Source: Aporrectodea caliginosa (lineage: Eukaryota > Annelida > Clitellata > Crassiclitellata > Lumbricidae). From it: DNA of 64,000 nt. The stretch covers positions 62,001-126,000 of the forward strand of contig JACEVL010000483.1 of the NCBI GenBank assembly GCA_020284085.1, given 5' to 3'. The position numbers and the translations under genes are program-made. This document shows positions 54,305 to 64,000 of the stretch, piece by piece; within the stretch, counting starts at the first letter, position 1, and the number at the start of each line of letters is the position of its first letter. The notes under the pieces were generated by a model that had not been told where the DNA came from, searched no databases, and saw only the letters and a list, made by a program, of their open reading frames with translations.

Positions 54305-54679
54305 CTCATGACCTTAAAATATTTCCTTTGACGCGCTGAGCGCACTTAGGCCTATATAAAGCGAACTGCAGTGAGCCTCAACTGCTCTTTGCTTGTAAGG
54401 TGCAACAAATACCGCCACCTTCTGGCTACCGCCAAAAAAGGTTTTACTCCTCATTAGTTCATTCCGAATCCTCTAATTTCTCACCTTCTCTGGAAAACCA
54501 TGAACCAACTCCTCCATCGGAACTCCTCCAGCCCACTTCCAAACTCTCCCTCCATCTTTTTCAGTATCTGTTCTAAGTCGTTATGTTCTTTCTTTTCGGT
54601 CAAATTACCGCCATTCCAAAATCACCATCAATTCATCTACGAATATTCCCTCCACTACTCGTGACTCTCCATCTTCCCC

Positions 54680-55310
54680 ACCTCTAGGCTATCATCATTA
54701 TTTGTCTTCCAGCCAACATTATAGTCTGAAGTATTCCATATTATTACAATCTTTTCCAAACAAGCAGTGCGAACTCGATCCTATACCTTATTCCTTATTG
54801 AAAGACTGTGCGTCTATCATTGTATTTGTTCCCATCGTTGCCAATATACTGCAATACACCTCACCTTATCTACTGGCAAGTTCCTCTCCTCTTCAAACCC
54901 TCTGTCTTTAGCCCCTACACCCCTCAAGAAACCATCACTTAATCAAGAAATCCTTTCTAACTACCGATCTGTCTCTGAACTGTCATTGATCTCTAAACTA
55001 AGAGAACGCATAGTCCCGTCTCTGATCAATGACCGCCTGACTTCCAACTTACTCCTTAACCCACAGTGTCCCACACCAATCTGGTTTAACCTAGCGACAC
55101 TCAACCGAAACCCTACTAACTTCCCTCCGCAATAAACTTGTTTCTGCCATCTCTCATCAAGTATTTTGTCTGTACCTCTGATATTTCTGCAGCCTTCCGA
55201 TACCATTGATCACAACATCATCTTACACCAAAGACGGTCAACCTGGTAAATTTTATTGAGAGTTCTCCTCTGGATTCAATCCTATCTGTTTACTTTCTGA
55301 CATCAGCGGG
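54680..55310 (+). pseudogene. Heavily decayed LINE reverse transcriptase fragment
   Basis: Across several frames one can read KQCELDPIPYSLLKDC, SNYRSVSELSLISKLRERIV and DISAAFRYH (from SAAFDTIDH). These match the fingers and the first catalytic motif of L2/CR1-type RTs. Many stops and frameshifts; dead. Confidence 0.65.
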
Positions 55311-55430
55311 CCCTTAACTGAGTTTTCCATATGTGATATAACTTAGCCAGGACAGATACTTTTATATTGTTATTTTGTGCAATTTTATTTAAAAATCGTA
55401 CAATAAATTATCTGGATTGTGACAGTCGGA

Positions 55431-55435
<5 letters not shown>

Positions 55436-55476
<41 letters not shown>

Positions 55477-55678
55477 TCTTTTCTTTAATTAAGCGCCTGA
55501 CAAACGCATTTACATGTTATGCAATTTAAATCTTAACTAGTTAACTACTAACAGAACAGACAGCCTTCAATACACGGCGCTAATAACAGCCTACAAAGCA
55601 TATCCGCCCAACGGGGGCTCGAACTCGGTACCTCTCGCTCTCTACGCCAGCTGTTATCCAACGCGCCACATTTCCCCC
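55436..55678 (-). mobile_element. tRNA-derived SINE, family 2, copy b
   Basis: Minus strand head GTGGCGCGTTGGATAACAGC (A box) and ACCGAGTTCGAGCCCCC (intact B box). The body is shared with copy a and the tail is (ATT)n. It lacks the CAGCGCTGT block of copy a near the 3' end and has a short TTAACTAG duplication. Confidence 0.82.
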
Positions 55679-55803
55679 CCGGCTAAATAGGCTAAATAGG
55701 TTCTATGCCCATGTTTTCTGCTAAACTGAGATGTACGCCCGTCCTACTGGCGTGTTTACAACCATCGTGACTCTTATGCAGTTCTTTACAGTTTCTTCTC
55801 TTT

Positions 55804-55879
55804 CTCGTGACAAAATAAACTAACACTGATGCGAATATTTGCTCGTGACAACATAAACTAAAACTGGTGCGAATATTTG
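55804..55879. repeat. 38-bp tandem duplication
   Basis: Units 55804-55841 and 55842-55879 begin CTCGTGACAA and differ at about four bases. Confidence 0.85.
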
Positions 55880-56656
55880 CTTGGTTGAAGTTATTTAGTT
55901 GACCTAGACAAACATTTGTTTCTGATTTAAGACACGTTGCGAAAGTTTTGTAAATTTGTCTGTGCTTCGATTGACACGAACATGCTTCAACGAGTCTGCA
56001 CATTTTGCTATAGCCATACGACAGACAAGCTTGAAGATCGATGAAGAAATAATACGATCGCGATTCTCTGATTCCAATCAATTGTTCGTCGTGTTTAGGC
56101 CCTACGTGCCTGGAGGGAATCGATCCATGGCTAAACAGGTGAACTCCCGTTGTAGTTCCTACAGTCCTACTGCTGCTTTAGATGGGAATCACTAAAACGC
56201 AGTAGGCCTATATGAGTCTAGTGTCAATGGCCATTTAGGTTTCTCTTGCTGTGCCCGGATATTGTGCGTTCTGCCATGGTCTGCCAAAGTTCTGATCATA
56301 TAAGCTTCAGTTCGTTCTCCACTGTGACGTCAGAACTGTAGGCCTAACATGGACGCTAGCTGTTTGGCATATTTCAGAACAAATGAAAGTACAAGGGTTT
56401 GATTTAGTTACAAATCAAAATCATCGTTTGCAAGTCAAAACCTTCGGTTGCAAGTCGACAGGTTTGGTTGTACGTGTTGCAGTTCTTAAAGCTTTCGTGA
56501 CCTGATTACGGTCCAATTAATAATAATTATTAATTCATATTAAGCAGTCTACTGCCAAAGTTCTGATCATATAAGACCATATCGTGATCCGCAGAAAGAA
56601 TGGTTGCCAATTTTGCCGCTATATATTATAGCCGGCTGGTTTGACTCGGTCATTTT

Positions 56657-56963
56657 TATCCTGGTCTAATTTGTAATAACTTATTTGTACTGGTGGCAGT
56701 GTCTGCGTCCCTGTTCACGTCCTGCTTCCCCACATCAGTGTTCACTTCTGCAGTGTGCTTGTATGTGTTGATGTACGCGTGGCTCTTCAGTCACAGTAGG
56801 CCATCGTTGACATTTCTATCCTGGTCTAATTTGTAATAATTTATTTGTACTGGTGACAGTGTCTGCGTCCCTGTTCACGTCCTGCTTCCCCACATCAGTG
56901 TTCACTTCTGCTGTGTGCTTGTATGTGTTGATGTACGCGTGGCTCTTAGTCACAGTAGGCCAT
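56657..56963. repeat. Recent tandem duplication, about 148-bp unit at 160-bp spacing
   Basis: 56657-56804 and 56817-56963 are almost identical, differing by only a handful of small changes. They share GTCTGCGTCCCTGTTCACGT and GATGTACGCGTGGCTCTT. Confidence 0.92.
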
Positions 56964-57349
56964 AGATGGTCGCGATCGAGGATCTCAAATAAAGAAGGTC
57001 GTTGCACAAGCGTTGCTCATGCAGTCGCGTGTGAGAAGACGTGAGAGGTCGGTGAAGTCAGCTGAAGAAATTGCTCGAAGCGTTGCCAACAACCATCATA
57101 CATTTTCGAAGAACTTACAACATATTTGCTCGAATTTCGGACGTTGGTAGCCGATGTTCCAGATTCTAATTTAGATGTGTAGTGAAAGTTTGTGGTTCGA
57201 TTTCACGTAGGCCTAATTGATGATAGCCTAGATGCCCTAGAATTACGCTTAGGCGTAATATGGTTTGCTGTTTGATTGTAAGTTCCCCACGACTGCAGTA
57301 GGCCCTATAAGAGATAATTAATCGACCACAAACCCTAGACACAGTGTGG

Positions 57350-57475
57350 ATGGAAAGAAAGACAGAAAGACAGTGATAGATAGATAGGTAATAGGCAGAT
57401 AGATAGAGAGATAGATAGACACACAGACAGATAGACAGACACGACTGACTGACAGACAGACAGACAGATATCTGG
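57350..57475. repeat. GATA/GACA simple repeats
   Basis: GATAGATAG, GACAGACAGACAG and related units. It accounts for the Leu/Ser/Cys-rich minus-strand frame there. Confidence 0.9.
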
Positions 57476-57479
57476 AGTA

Positions 57480-58745
57480 CTGTACTGCGACGTATTGTCA
57501 ATATTTTTATAAGCCTACGATATTGTCTAATACAACCAATATTTAGCCCATAATTACATAGGACAGTGTAAGAATTAGCACATAGGCCTAGGCCTATGCA
57601 GTACCATTTAGAGAAGTTCCTCTTGCTCGCAGACTGCACATAAAGACTATTATAGGCCTATGCTATATATTCTGTTATTCAAACCGCGGGGTCTATCATA
57701 GGCCTATACCCGACACAGCATCGCTGAAAAGGATCTTGCGAGTTCAGGCAGTATTTTTGAGTTGGAGTAAAGTCTCATTCATTTTAATAGCGTGGTTAAA
57801 TGAGTAGTAGGACTAAGACAGATGGGCGCATTGCATGGCTGCCAAACAGTTAAATTCGACTCCTGTTAAATGTGTTATCGTCTTTTACTACTGTGTCATG
57901 TAAATCGGCCCAATAGCTACGCTTTATCTATTCTGTGATCGGTCTAGGCTACTTAGTATTAGACATCTTCTGAACCTTCTGAGTCTTCTGCATTCCGCAG
58001 TTCTCTTCCCCGAGAGCGAGGCACATCAGAACTCCTCATAATTGCTTTGTACACCGAAATGCGGTACGGTACGCAATTATTGGTTTCAATTAAGAATATT
58101 CTATTCTATATATTTTATTTTGTGAGGGGCTTGATTTATTGAGAGGGAGGCAGAGGCTTCAGCTTCGTTTGGGAGCTTAACATGGGCGTATTTAGGGGGT
58201 GGTTTTACGGGGGGTTCAACGCCCCGAAGAAAGTGCATTACTGTTATTAAAAACTAAAAATGTAGAAAAATACGACCATTTTCAATGGAAACCCCGCCTC
58301 CGAAAACTTAAAACCCCTCCGAAAGTTTTCCTGGCTACGTCCCTGGAGCTTAAGCCCCAGACCCAACGCTAGTTACGTCCCTGGCTCGCGTGTGTCTGTC
58401 TGTGTGTTCCTACGGTTCTTTGTCTGCATGGGTCCATATGTCCCTTTCAGGTTTTCCAAACTTGATTGCTGAACCGTGCCTTGGCATCTCACATGTAAGT
58501 TACGACGTCTCTGTCTATACTCGCTGAGTAGGTCTACCCGATGTTGAAGCAGATACAGTTTCTCTTAAACTAAAAGAATTATACAGTCCCACCTGTATGG
58601 ATTTCCAACCTACGCGGCTACGCCTACTTCTGCCTTACTTTGCAACATGATTCTCAAATACTGTGCTGTTTACCTAGCTTTCATACGGGCTCTGTCACAC
58701 GGTCACATCTGAGCTAGACAAATATATGAGACAATTAAATATCCA
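57480..58745. other. Unannotated, with transposon-like snippets
   Basis: Several TAGGCCTA palindromes (57583, 57650, 57698). At 58180-58385, CATGGGCGTATTTAGGGGG, then GGCTACGTCCCTGG and GTTACGTCCCTGGC look like eroded ends of a common GGGCGTA-type DNA transposon. No gene. Confidence 0.45.
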
Positions 58746-59205
58746 CGGACAGTAGACTTCACTTCACTACACTACGCTTCAATGCACTAGGCATACACTT
58801 TATGAAACTATGATGAATTATGTAAGGTCTACCATGAACGCGTTACACTGCATCGAAATTTTTGCTTTACACTGTGCTACACTAGGCCACATTTCACTAA
58901 ACTACACTACACATGTACATCTACACTACACTACTATTTTATTGCACTAGGCCTACACTACACTTCAGGACACTTCACTAGGACATACATTTCACTTCAC
59001 TGCTCTGCAATACACTATACTCTTCGCCACATTACGCTTATTATACTGCACTACACATCGTTACATCGATACACTAAGCTACATTACAGTGCTCTGCACA
59101 ACATCACCCATATTTTATTACCCTACGCTACATTACGTACAACAAGCCTATGCTGCATCGCACTATACTCTACACTGCATTACGCTTAACTACACTTCAG
59201 TTGTA
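58745..59205. repeat. Degenerate ACTACACTTC-type low-complexity array
   Basis: About 460 bp dominated by CACTACACT, CTTCACT and CTACACTAC pentamer-like units, very G-poor on the plus strand, with imperfect periodicity. Confidence 0.8.
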
Positions 59206-59292
59206 GTGGAAGCTGATTTTCCTATGGAGAAAGTCGTCGTCTAGTGTCAATATTAAGGGAACCGCACATTTCCATAAAGTGGGCTTTTCTTC

Positions 59293-59442
59293 TGTCCTAT
59301 CGTCAGCCACAGAATGGCCGACGAAGCGCGTATAGCGCAACTCTAAACTTGGTTTATTACGTGTCCTATTGGCAGCCGAGCTGTCATAGAATGACCGAGA
59401 CGAAGCGCCATATCGCAACTGACCAGCACTTGATTTATTACG
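59293..59442. repeat. Imperfect tandem duplication, about 69-bp unit
   Basis: Both units run TGTCCTAT..CAGCC to TTTATTACG. The second has a small insertion. Confidence 0.75.
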
Positions 59443-59944
59443 AGGGAGAGGTGTCCACTATCTCATATTCCTACTAATAAACTAGAAGTACTAACATTTC
59501 AAACTCGTGCATCGACTGAGGACTGTCATGCTACTACAAGACGACAGAGTCATGGGCGACCGAGTGGGCACCTGCGTTGGCTTTCGGTGCGAAGATGTTC
59601 AGAGGTTCGTAGGAGAGAACAGGGAAACCGTAGACAATGAGGAAAAACTAGTGAACGGAAGGTTGACAGAACACAATTGCCTGGCAACAGGCATCAGTTA
59701 GGCCTACAGTCTGACCGTACACTTTCAGTCGATTGATGAGATGATTAGGGAGAGAGCTAGTCATATGCCGAGGCCAAGAAAAAAGAAGTCGCTAACACGT
59801 CTACACAGCTGCCTTTCGTTGTAGCTCAAGGGACTGGTCTTCATATCAGCATTTTGAAAGATACTAGTGCCTGCTGTTTATAGCCACTACTAAGTTGTCT
59901 GGATGTAGCCTCTGCCAGCATGTCCAGAGGTACTATTATGTGCT

Positions 59945-60175
59945 CTCTACATGGGTTTCATATGGGAAAATGGGTTCCTATATGGGCTCCATGTGGGCAT
60001 GCTGGAACGACGGCATTTCGATTTAGGCCAATCATTTACAACAGTGACCGAAGTCCACAGCAGCTGAGCTTTTGGCCAAGACCTTAGTTTTAACTGGGAC
60101 AGAAACCTTATCTCTGCCTGTGAACATTGGGTGGTATCCAAATGTAGTCCCATATGGGAATATGGGCCATATGTG
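59945..60175. repeat. Cluster of CCCATATGGG-like motifs
   Basis: CATATGGG, TATATGGGCTCC, CCCATATGGG and GGCCATATGTGGG recur around GTGGGCATGCT or GTGAGCATGCT. Similar to 37250-37380. Confidence 0.55.
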
Positions 60176-60234
60176 GGTCCAATGTGAGCATGCTTGTAGG
60201 GATGGGGAAGCTGTATTTTTTTAATGAAGTCGAA

Positions 60235-60530
60235 AAACAGCCACCAGGTGTAAACCCCTTACAACACACATAGTTTGAAAGTAGTCAAAAGCCGCCTCTG
60301 GTTCAAACTCCTTTAGAGACATTAGTGTGGAGTAAGGTCCATAAACTGACCCCGAGGTTAAGCACCACTACAGGTTGAGGGTTTAAATGGAGAAAAGCCA
60401 CAAAGCCTCCGAGGTTTAAGCTATACATGTATTATAAACACCATCTAAATGGGATCCATGAACAGATCATGGGTTTAAGTATAATGGAAGGCTAGGTTTA
60501 AATGGGGCTAGGAACAGCCCTATGGTTAAG
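60235..60530. repeat. Degenerate GAGGTTTAAG-type repeat region
   Basis: GGTTTAA or GGTTAAG appears about eight times (for example CCGAGGTTAAGC, CCGAGGTTTAAGC and GGGTTTAAGT) at irregular 25-50 bp spacing. Confidence 0.5.
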
Positions 60531-60976
60531 ACTCAATTGAGACTAAAACACACTGTGCAGCCAACAGATCTCCTCGTAATTGTATTACGAGCACGTGCTT
60601 TTAGCTCAGCATAACCCACTGTTTCGAAAATACCTTCTCTTAACGTCTGCCCCAACAATCTCTTCCTTCAATTTCAAGCAACAATTATTGTCTGTGAAAC
60701 GTACTCTGAATTCTATTTAACACTACACTACTGAATAAAACATAACTTGCATGAAATAACTAACGAAAATTAAACTTAGACCAGAAACATTTTTCATATA
60801 AAAAATTCTGATAAAACTTTCGACAGTGGACAATTTTCTTGCCAGACAGAACTCTTGAAAGTGCTATTTTTATAATTATGCAATCAAAGCGTCAACCTTC
60901 AGACAATACGATTAGTTTGGACCTAACTGCTTTTCTCTTCTTCCTCTCTCTTCTATTTTAGCCCCACTCGTTTTTG

Positions 60977-61350
60977 GCTTCGTTTGCTTTTTGCTCCTTC
61001 CTCTACGATTGATGAAGTCCAGGAGCTTCTTCTTCAGCGTCACCCATTTCACTTCTTTGCTTTTCTCTCCTTTCTCTGCGTGTCCACGAGCTTCTTCTTC
61101 ATCGCCTTAATTATTGTTGCTTCGTTTGCTTTTCTCTCCTTTCTCTGTTCGTCCATTAACTATTCTAGTAACTTCTCCATCAGAAAATAATATCTGCTTC
61201 GTTTGCTTATAACTCCAGGCTAAAATAAACACCAGACTATAATACTTATAAATACGTGCATGTAGACAGATTCTCCTTAGACTCTTGTGTCCAGGAGCTT
61301 GCTTTTCATCGCCAGCCGACACAGTTCCTCGTTTGCTTTTCTGTGTCGTT
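60977..61350. repeat. About 70-bp degenerate minisatellite, pyrimidine-rich
   Basis: TTCGTTTGCTTTTCTCTCC and GTCCAGGAGCTTCTTCTTCA recur with 69-77 bp spacing (TTTGC at 60983, 61056, 61125, 61202 and 61332). Confidence 0.75.
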
Positions 61351-62059
61351 TCTGTTGCAATCCAGGTGTTTTACCCGGGAGGGCTGCAAACCCTCCGCGG
61401 TACCCTGTCGTTTATCGGGCATGGGACCGGCACAGGTTCTTATAAGTGAATGCATGAGGCGGAGATCATAGTTGTGTGAAAGTATTTTTATTATAATGCG
61501 AAAATTCTTCACTTATAAGGTCTCTTTAACATCGCATCCTTCAAGTTTAAGCATGAATATTACGGTCTGTGCAAGTCCTCTGAATTCTATTTTAGATCTC
61601 ACTACGGTAAAACAAATTTGCAATATATTATTCAAATTTTACTCAAATCCCATAAAGTAGCGGGTTATATTCGCGTGCGTGTTATATTTTTACGTGTTAT
61701 ATCCGCCAAAATACGGTAGAGTTCGCCACTTCCACTGAAACATGCAATCCATGCTTTGTCGTCCACAGTTATACACATTTGGAAGGAACTAAATGCATAA
61801 GCAAAATTCCTCTGAGATAATAAAAAGACGAGAGAAATATAGCCCTAGGCAAATATTGCAGCTGTATGCATTTCGAGAGAATTATATACTATGAAATGCA
61901 TTTTTAGTCCAGACAGAGCAGAGGAACATTCAACAAACACTACATTTTGCACTACAAGAAACCACATTTCTCCACTATACATAAGAAATACAGCAACAGT
62001 ACAAGCTACACTAGCAGTATTTCATGAGAGGGAATGGCTAAGACACAATACATTAAATA

Positions 62060-62147
62060 CGTACATTATATATATATATATATATGCGCATGTAGGTGTG
62101 TATGTGTTCTGATACACTACACACTGTGACATTGTCAAACCTTAACC

Positions 62148-62179
<32 letters not shown>

Positions 62180-62230
62180 CTAATCCAACTTTAGCACATA
62201 TAATATATATATATATATATATATTTGTGT
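62060..62230. repeat. (TA)n microsatellites
   Basis: Three TA tracts, near 62068, 62150 and 62198. Confidence 0.95.
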
Positions 62231-62258
62231 GTGTGTGCTAAAGTTGGATAGAACTAAC
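62173..62258. mobile_element. 86-bp fold-back element flanked by TA
   Basis: GTTAGTTCTA..TCCAACTTT and its complement, 25 bp with a one-base bulge, enclose a TA/GT simple repeat. TA lies on both sides, as in small mariner-type MITEs. Confidence 0.6.
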
Positions 62259-62309
62259 TATTCCGAGGCAGATGAATAATACTGATATAGGAGCGCAAAG
62301 AAGGCTTAG

Positions 62310-62760
62310 ACTGTTAGCCGAGTGTTTTCGTCTCGGTGGAGGACTTTGTTCGCGGGCCATTGGAGTGACCTAGACCAGGGGTCTCCAAAGTTTTCCAGCG
62401 GGGCCGATTGCTGACTTTCTAAAAGCTCCACGGGCCAAAACTCTGAAGAAAAAACCATGAATAACTGTAAACAGACTGGTTATTCCTCAGGTCTGATTAG
62501 TGCAGAATTTCAATGCAGATATCAATAACAATTAAGATGGAGGTAAGTCCTGACATCTTGAGCAAACCACCTTGGAAACGCCATGGATGGTGACTGCATC
62601 AGGCCCATCGGCTTCTGATGTGTACCGTTTCTCAATCGAGTTTGTCTCTTCAAGGAGAGTTACGCGGGCCTGTAGGTCGACTGTTTTGGTCTGGGTGGAG
62701 GACGTACGACGGAGACCATTGACGTAGACCTCAGTCGTCATTGGAAGCTCTTCAATCTAC
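62310..62760 (-). repeat. Repeated segment interrupted by a hAT-like terminus
   Basis: GGTGGAGGACTTTG..CCATTGGAGTG (about 62334-62366) resembles GGTGGAGGACGTAC..CCATTGACGTA (about 62693-62727). On the minus strand both read like SST(E/Q)TKT. CAGGGGTCTCCAAAG at 62376, followed by GC-rich GGGGCC, is a hAT-like 5' end without a partner. The minus frame 62532-62741 has a short coiled-coil-like stretch; its function is unknown. Confidence 0.4.
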
Positions 62761-63404
62761 CGACCGACACGCGACGAATGCCTTTTCTGCGTGCTCCTGG
62801 TGACTCTACGAATAGCCGGAAATGCGTCATCTACTACCAATGAGGGACTGCTCGTCGGCATCGTCACCGTGTTTGCGAACGCTGTCACCTGTGACCGCTC
62901 TACTCTATCGGCGAAACTTGGCTCAGACTCTGAACATCCATTCCATCTTCAGCAGCTGTCGACGGGAATCCGTTGGTTGGTTCCACGCGTGTGCGTTGGC
63001 CCGCCAGTGGTGATTCTTCTAGCTGCCTACTGTGCATTGCTTTGCTTACTGATGTAATATTTTCGTTTGTAATGACACAACTTATATATATTCGTTTTAT
63101 TATAGATTCAAACTACGTCACACCGCACCCAAGCTCACAGGACAAGCTAGAATGAAAATTAAAATTATTTAAGTAAACAGAGAGTTGGCTTATGGCGTCA
63201 CACAGAAATTCGCTTATGAAGGATTCTTGAAATAAAATTCTTGTCATCTTTGCGTGGTAATTCGAATTCATGGGCACGAGGGCGGAGGCGGTAGCGCCGA
63301 TGGAATGGAAAAGGTGACGCAGTACGTGCACTTCATTCCACACGAGCGCCTGGAGTATCGATCCTCCGCGGCCCCAACTAGACGTTAGCACCATCATAAT
63401 AGAC

Positions 63405-63475
63405 TAGCGCATAGAGCGCCTTTGAGTAGAAAAGGCGCTATATAAATTCTCAGAATGAATTAATGAATTAACATA
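63405..63475 (+). mobile_element. L2-like LINE terminus
   Basis: AGAGCGCCTTTGAGTAG, AAGGCGCTATATAAATTC and (GAAT)n with TTAA variants. This is another copy of the L2-like terminal stem-loop. The upstream 63250-63400 may be its eroded body. Confidence 0.7.
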
Positions 63476-63820
63476 ATACGGGCACACTTACTGAACTATC
63501 GGGGGGTGGCTCTTGCGATCTTCTCTTGGGCTGTGGTTTTGGTGGTGCTGGAGAGACTTCAGCTGCAAATGAAAACAATTTAAGCGGAGATGTAAGTTAA
63601 TGTAATGCCAATCAAACAATCAATTAAAACTGTTTATTGCATTAAAAAAGAGAACTTAGAATGAAAACCTTGATATCCTCGGTGCAAAAGGAGTCTGATG
63701 AAAGCCTCTGGTGCCTAGTGCTGAACAATACCTCAATACTCAACTAATGCTGGAAAAAATTAAAATGCAACCGAATTTACTTACAGACTAATTTTGGCTT
63801 AGCTCACATTAACATCGGCA

Positions 63821-63925
63821 GAGGATGAATGGCTGTGATTTGTAGATGAGATGGTTGTGATTTGTAGATGAATGGCTGTGATTTGTAGATGAATGGCTGT
63901 GATTTGTAAATGAATGGCTGTGTTT
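63821..63925. repeat. 21-bp minisatellite, about five units
   Basis: GATGAATGGCTGTGATTTGT is the core of a 21-base unit. One unit has GAGATGGTTG and the last degrades to GTGTTTTAG. Confidence 0.9.
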
Positions 63926-64000
63926 TAGTAGATAGTAATCCATGTAGATGACTATCCTATAACAATAGGCACATCAAAGGAAACACCCATCATTGTTTGA

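Noticed and set aside
57166..57639. 157-aa minus-strand Cys/Leu/Ser-rich frame
   Set aside because: Mostly translated GATA/GACA simple repeats.

Overview
The window is animal nuclear DNA. It has interrupted genes with GT/AG splice sites, many retrotransposon and DNA-transposon remnants, microsatellites and little coding density. The mix of L2/CR1/RTE-like LINEs, tRNA-derived SINEs, hAT, Mutator-like and mariner elements, plus a striking excess of the palindrome TAGGCCTA, suits a marine invertebrate. An echinoderm or another invertebrate deuterostome is my guess. The species cannot be fixed from sequence alone.

The left 36.5 kb is a head-to-tail tandem array of three related genes on the minus strand. 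Each encodes a 12-TM major-facilitator transporter of the monocarboxylate transporter (SLC16/MCT) type. I rebuilt five coding exons per gene from conserved phase-1 junctions: exon 1 of 382-418 nt, exon 2 of 144 nt, exon 3 of 663 nt, exon 4 of 126 nt and exon 5 of 191 nt. Copy 2 (16034-24539, 513 aa) and copy 3 (29048-35002, 501 aa) are open throughout. Copy 1 (2858-12974) has a 6-nt insertion that creates an in-frame stop in exon 4, and its exon 5 lies beyond the left edge. The duplicated units also share about 1.5 kb of 5' flank, with an AT-rich TATA-like motif, and about 0.65 kb of 3' flank with an AATAAA. The paralogues act as natural empty-site controls, so insertions unique to one copy can be delimited. 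These are a decayed hAT (279-2353), a LINE carrying a 900-bp MITE (4169-5868), an L2-like LINE (6650-8450), a 749-bp hAT MITE (17733-18481), a 1284-bp Mutator-like element (22237-23520), and a divergent inverted pair of T-rich elements flanking exon 3 of copy 3.

The right 27 kb holds no host gene I can support. It is a transposon graveyard: a two-exon Mutator-like derivative (37382-38758), MITEs (39573-40370, 40484-41306), a CR1/jockey-like LINE (41402-43083), a tRNA-SINE (43142-43378), an internally deleted mariner (43462-44112), L2-like remnants (44290-47102), two copies of a second SINE family (47727-47952, 55436-55678), a nearly complete RTE-like LINE with a target-site duplication and a fold-back 5' end (48310-51765), a hAT-like element with another MITE nested in it (52284-54304), then minisatellites and simple repeats to the end.

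No CRISPR, rRNA or intact tRNA gene was seen. The most informative features are the transporter triplication with one copy decaying, the insertions dated by paralogue comparison, and a terminal stem-loop shared by several L2-like LINEs and one SINE.
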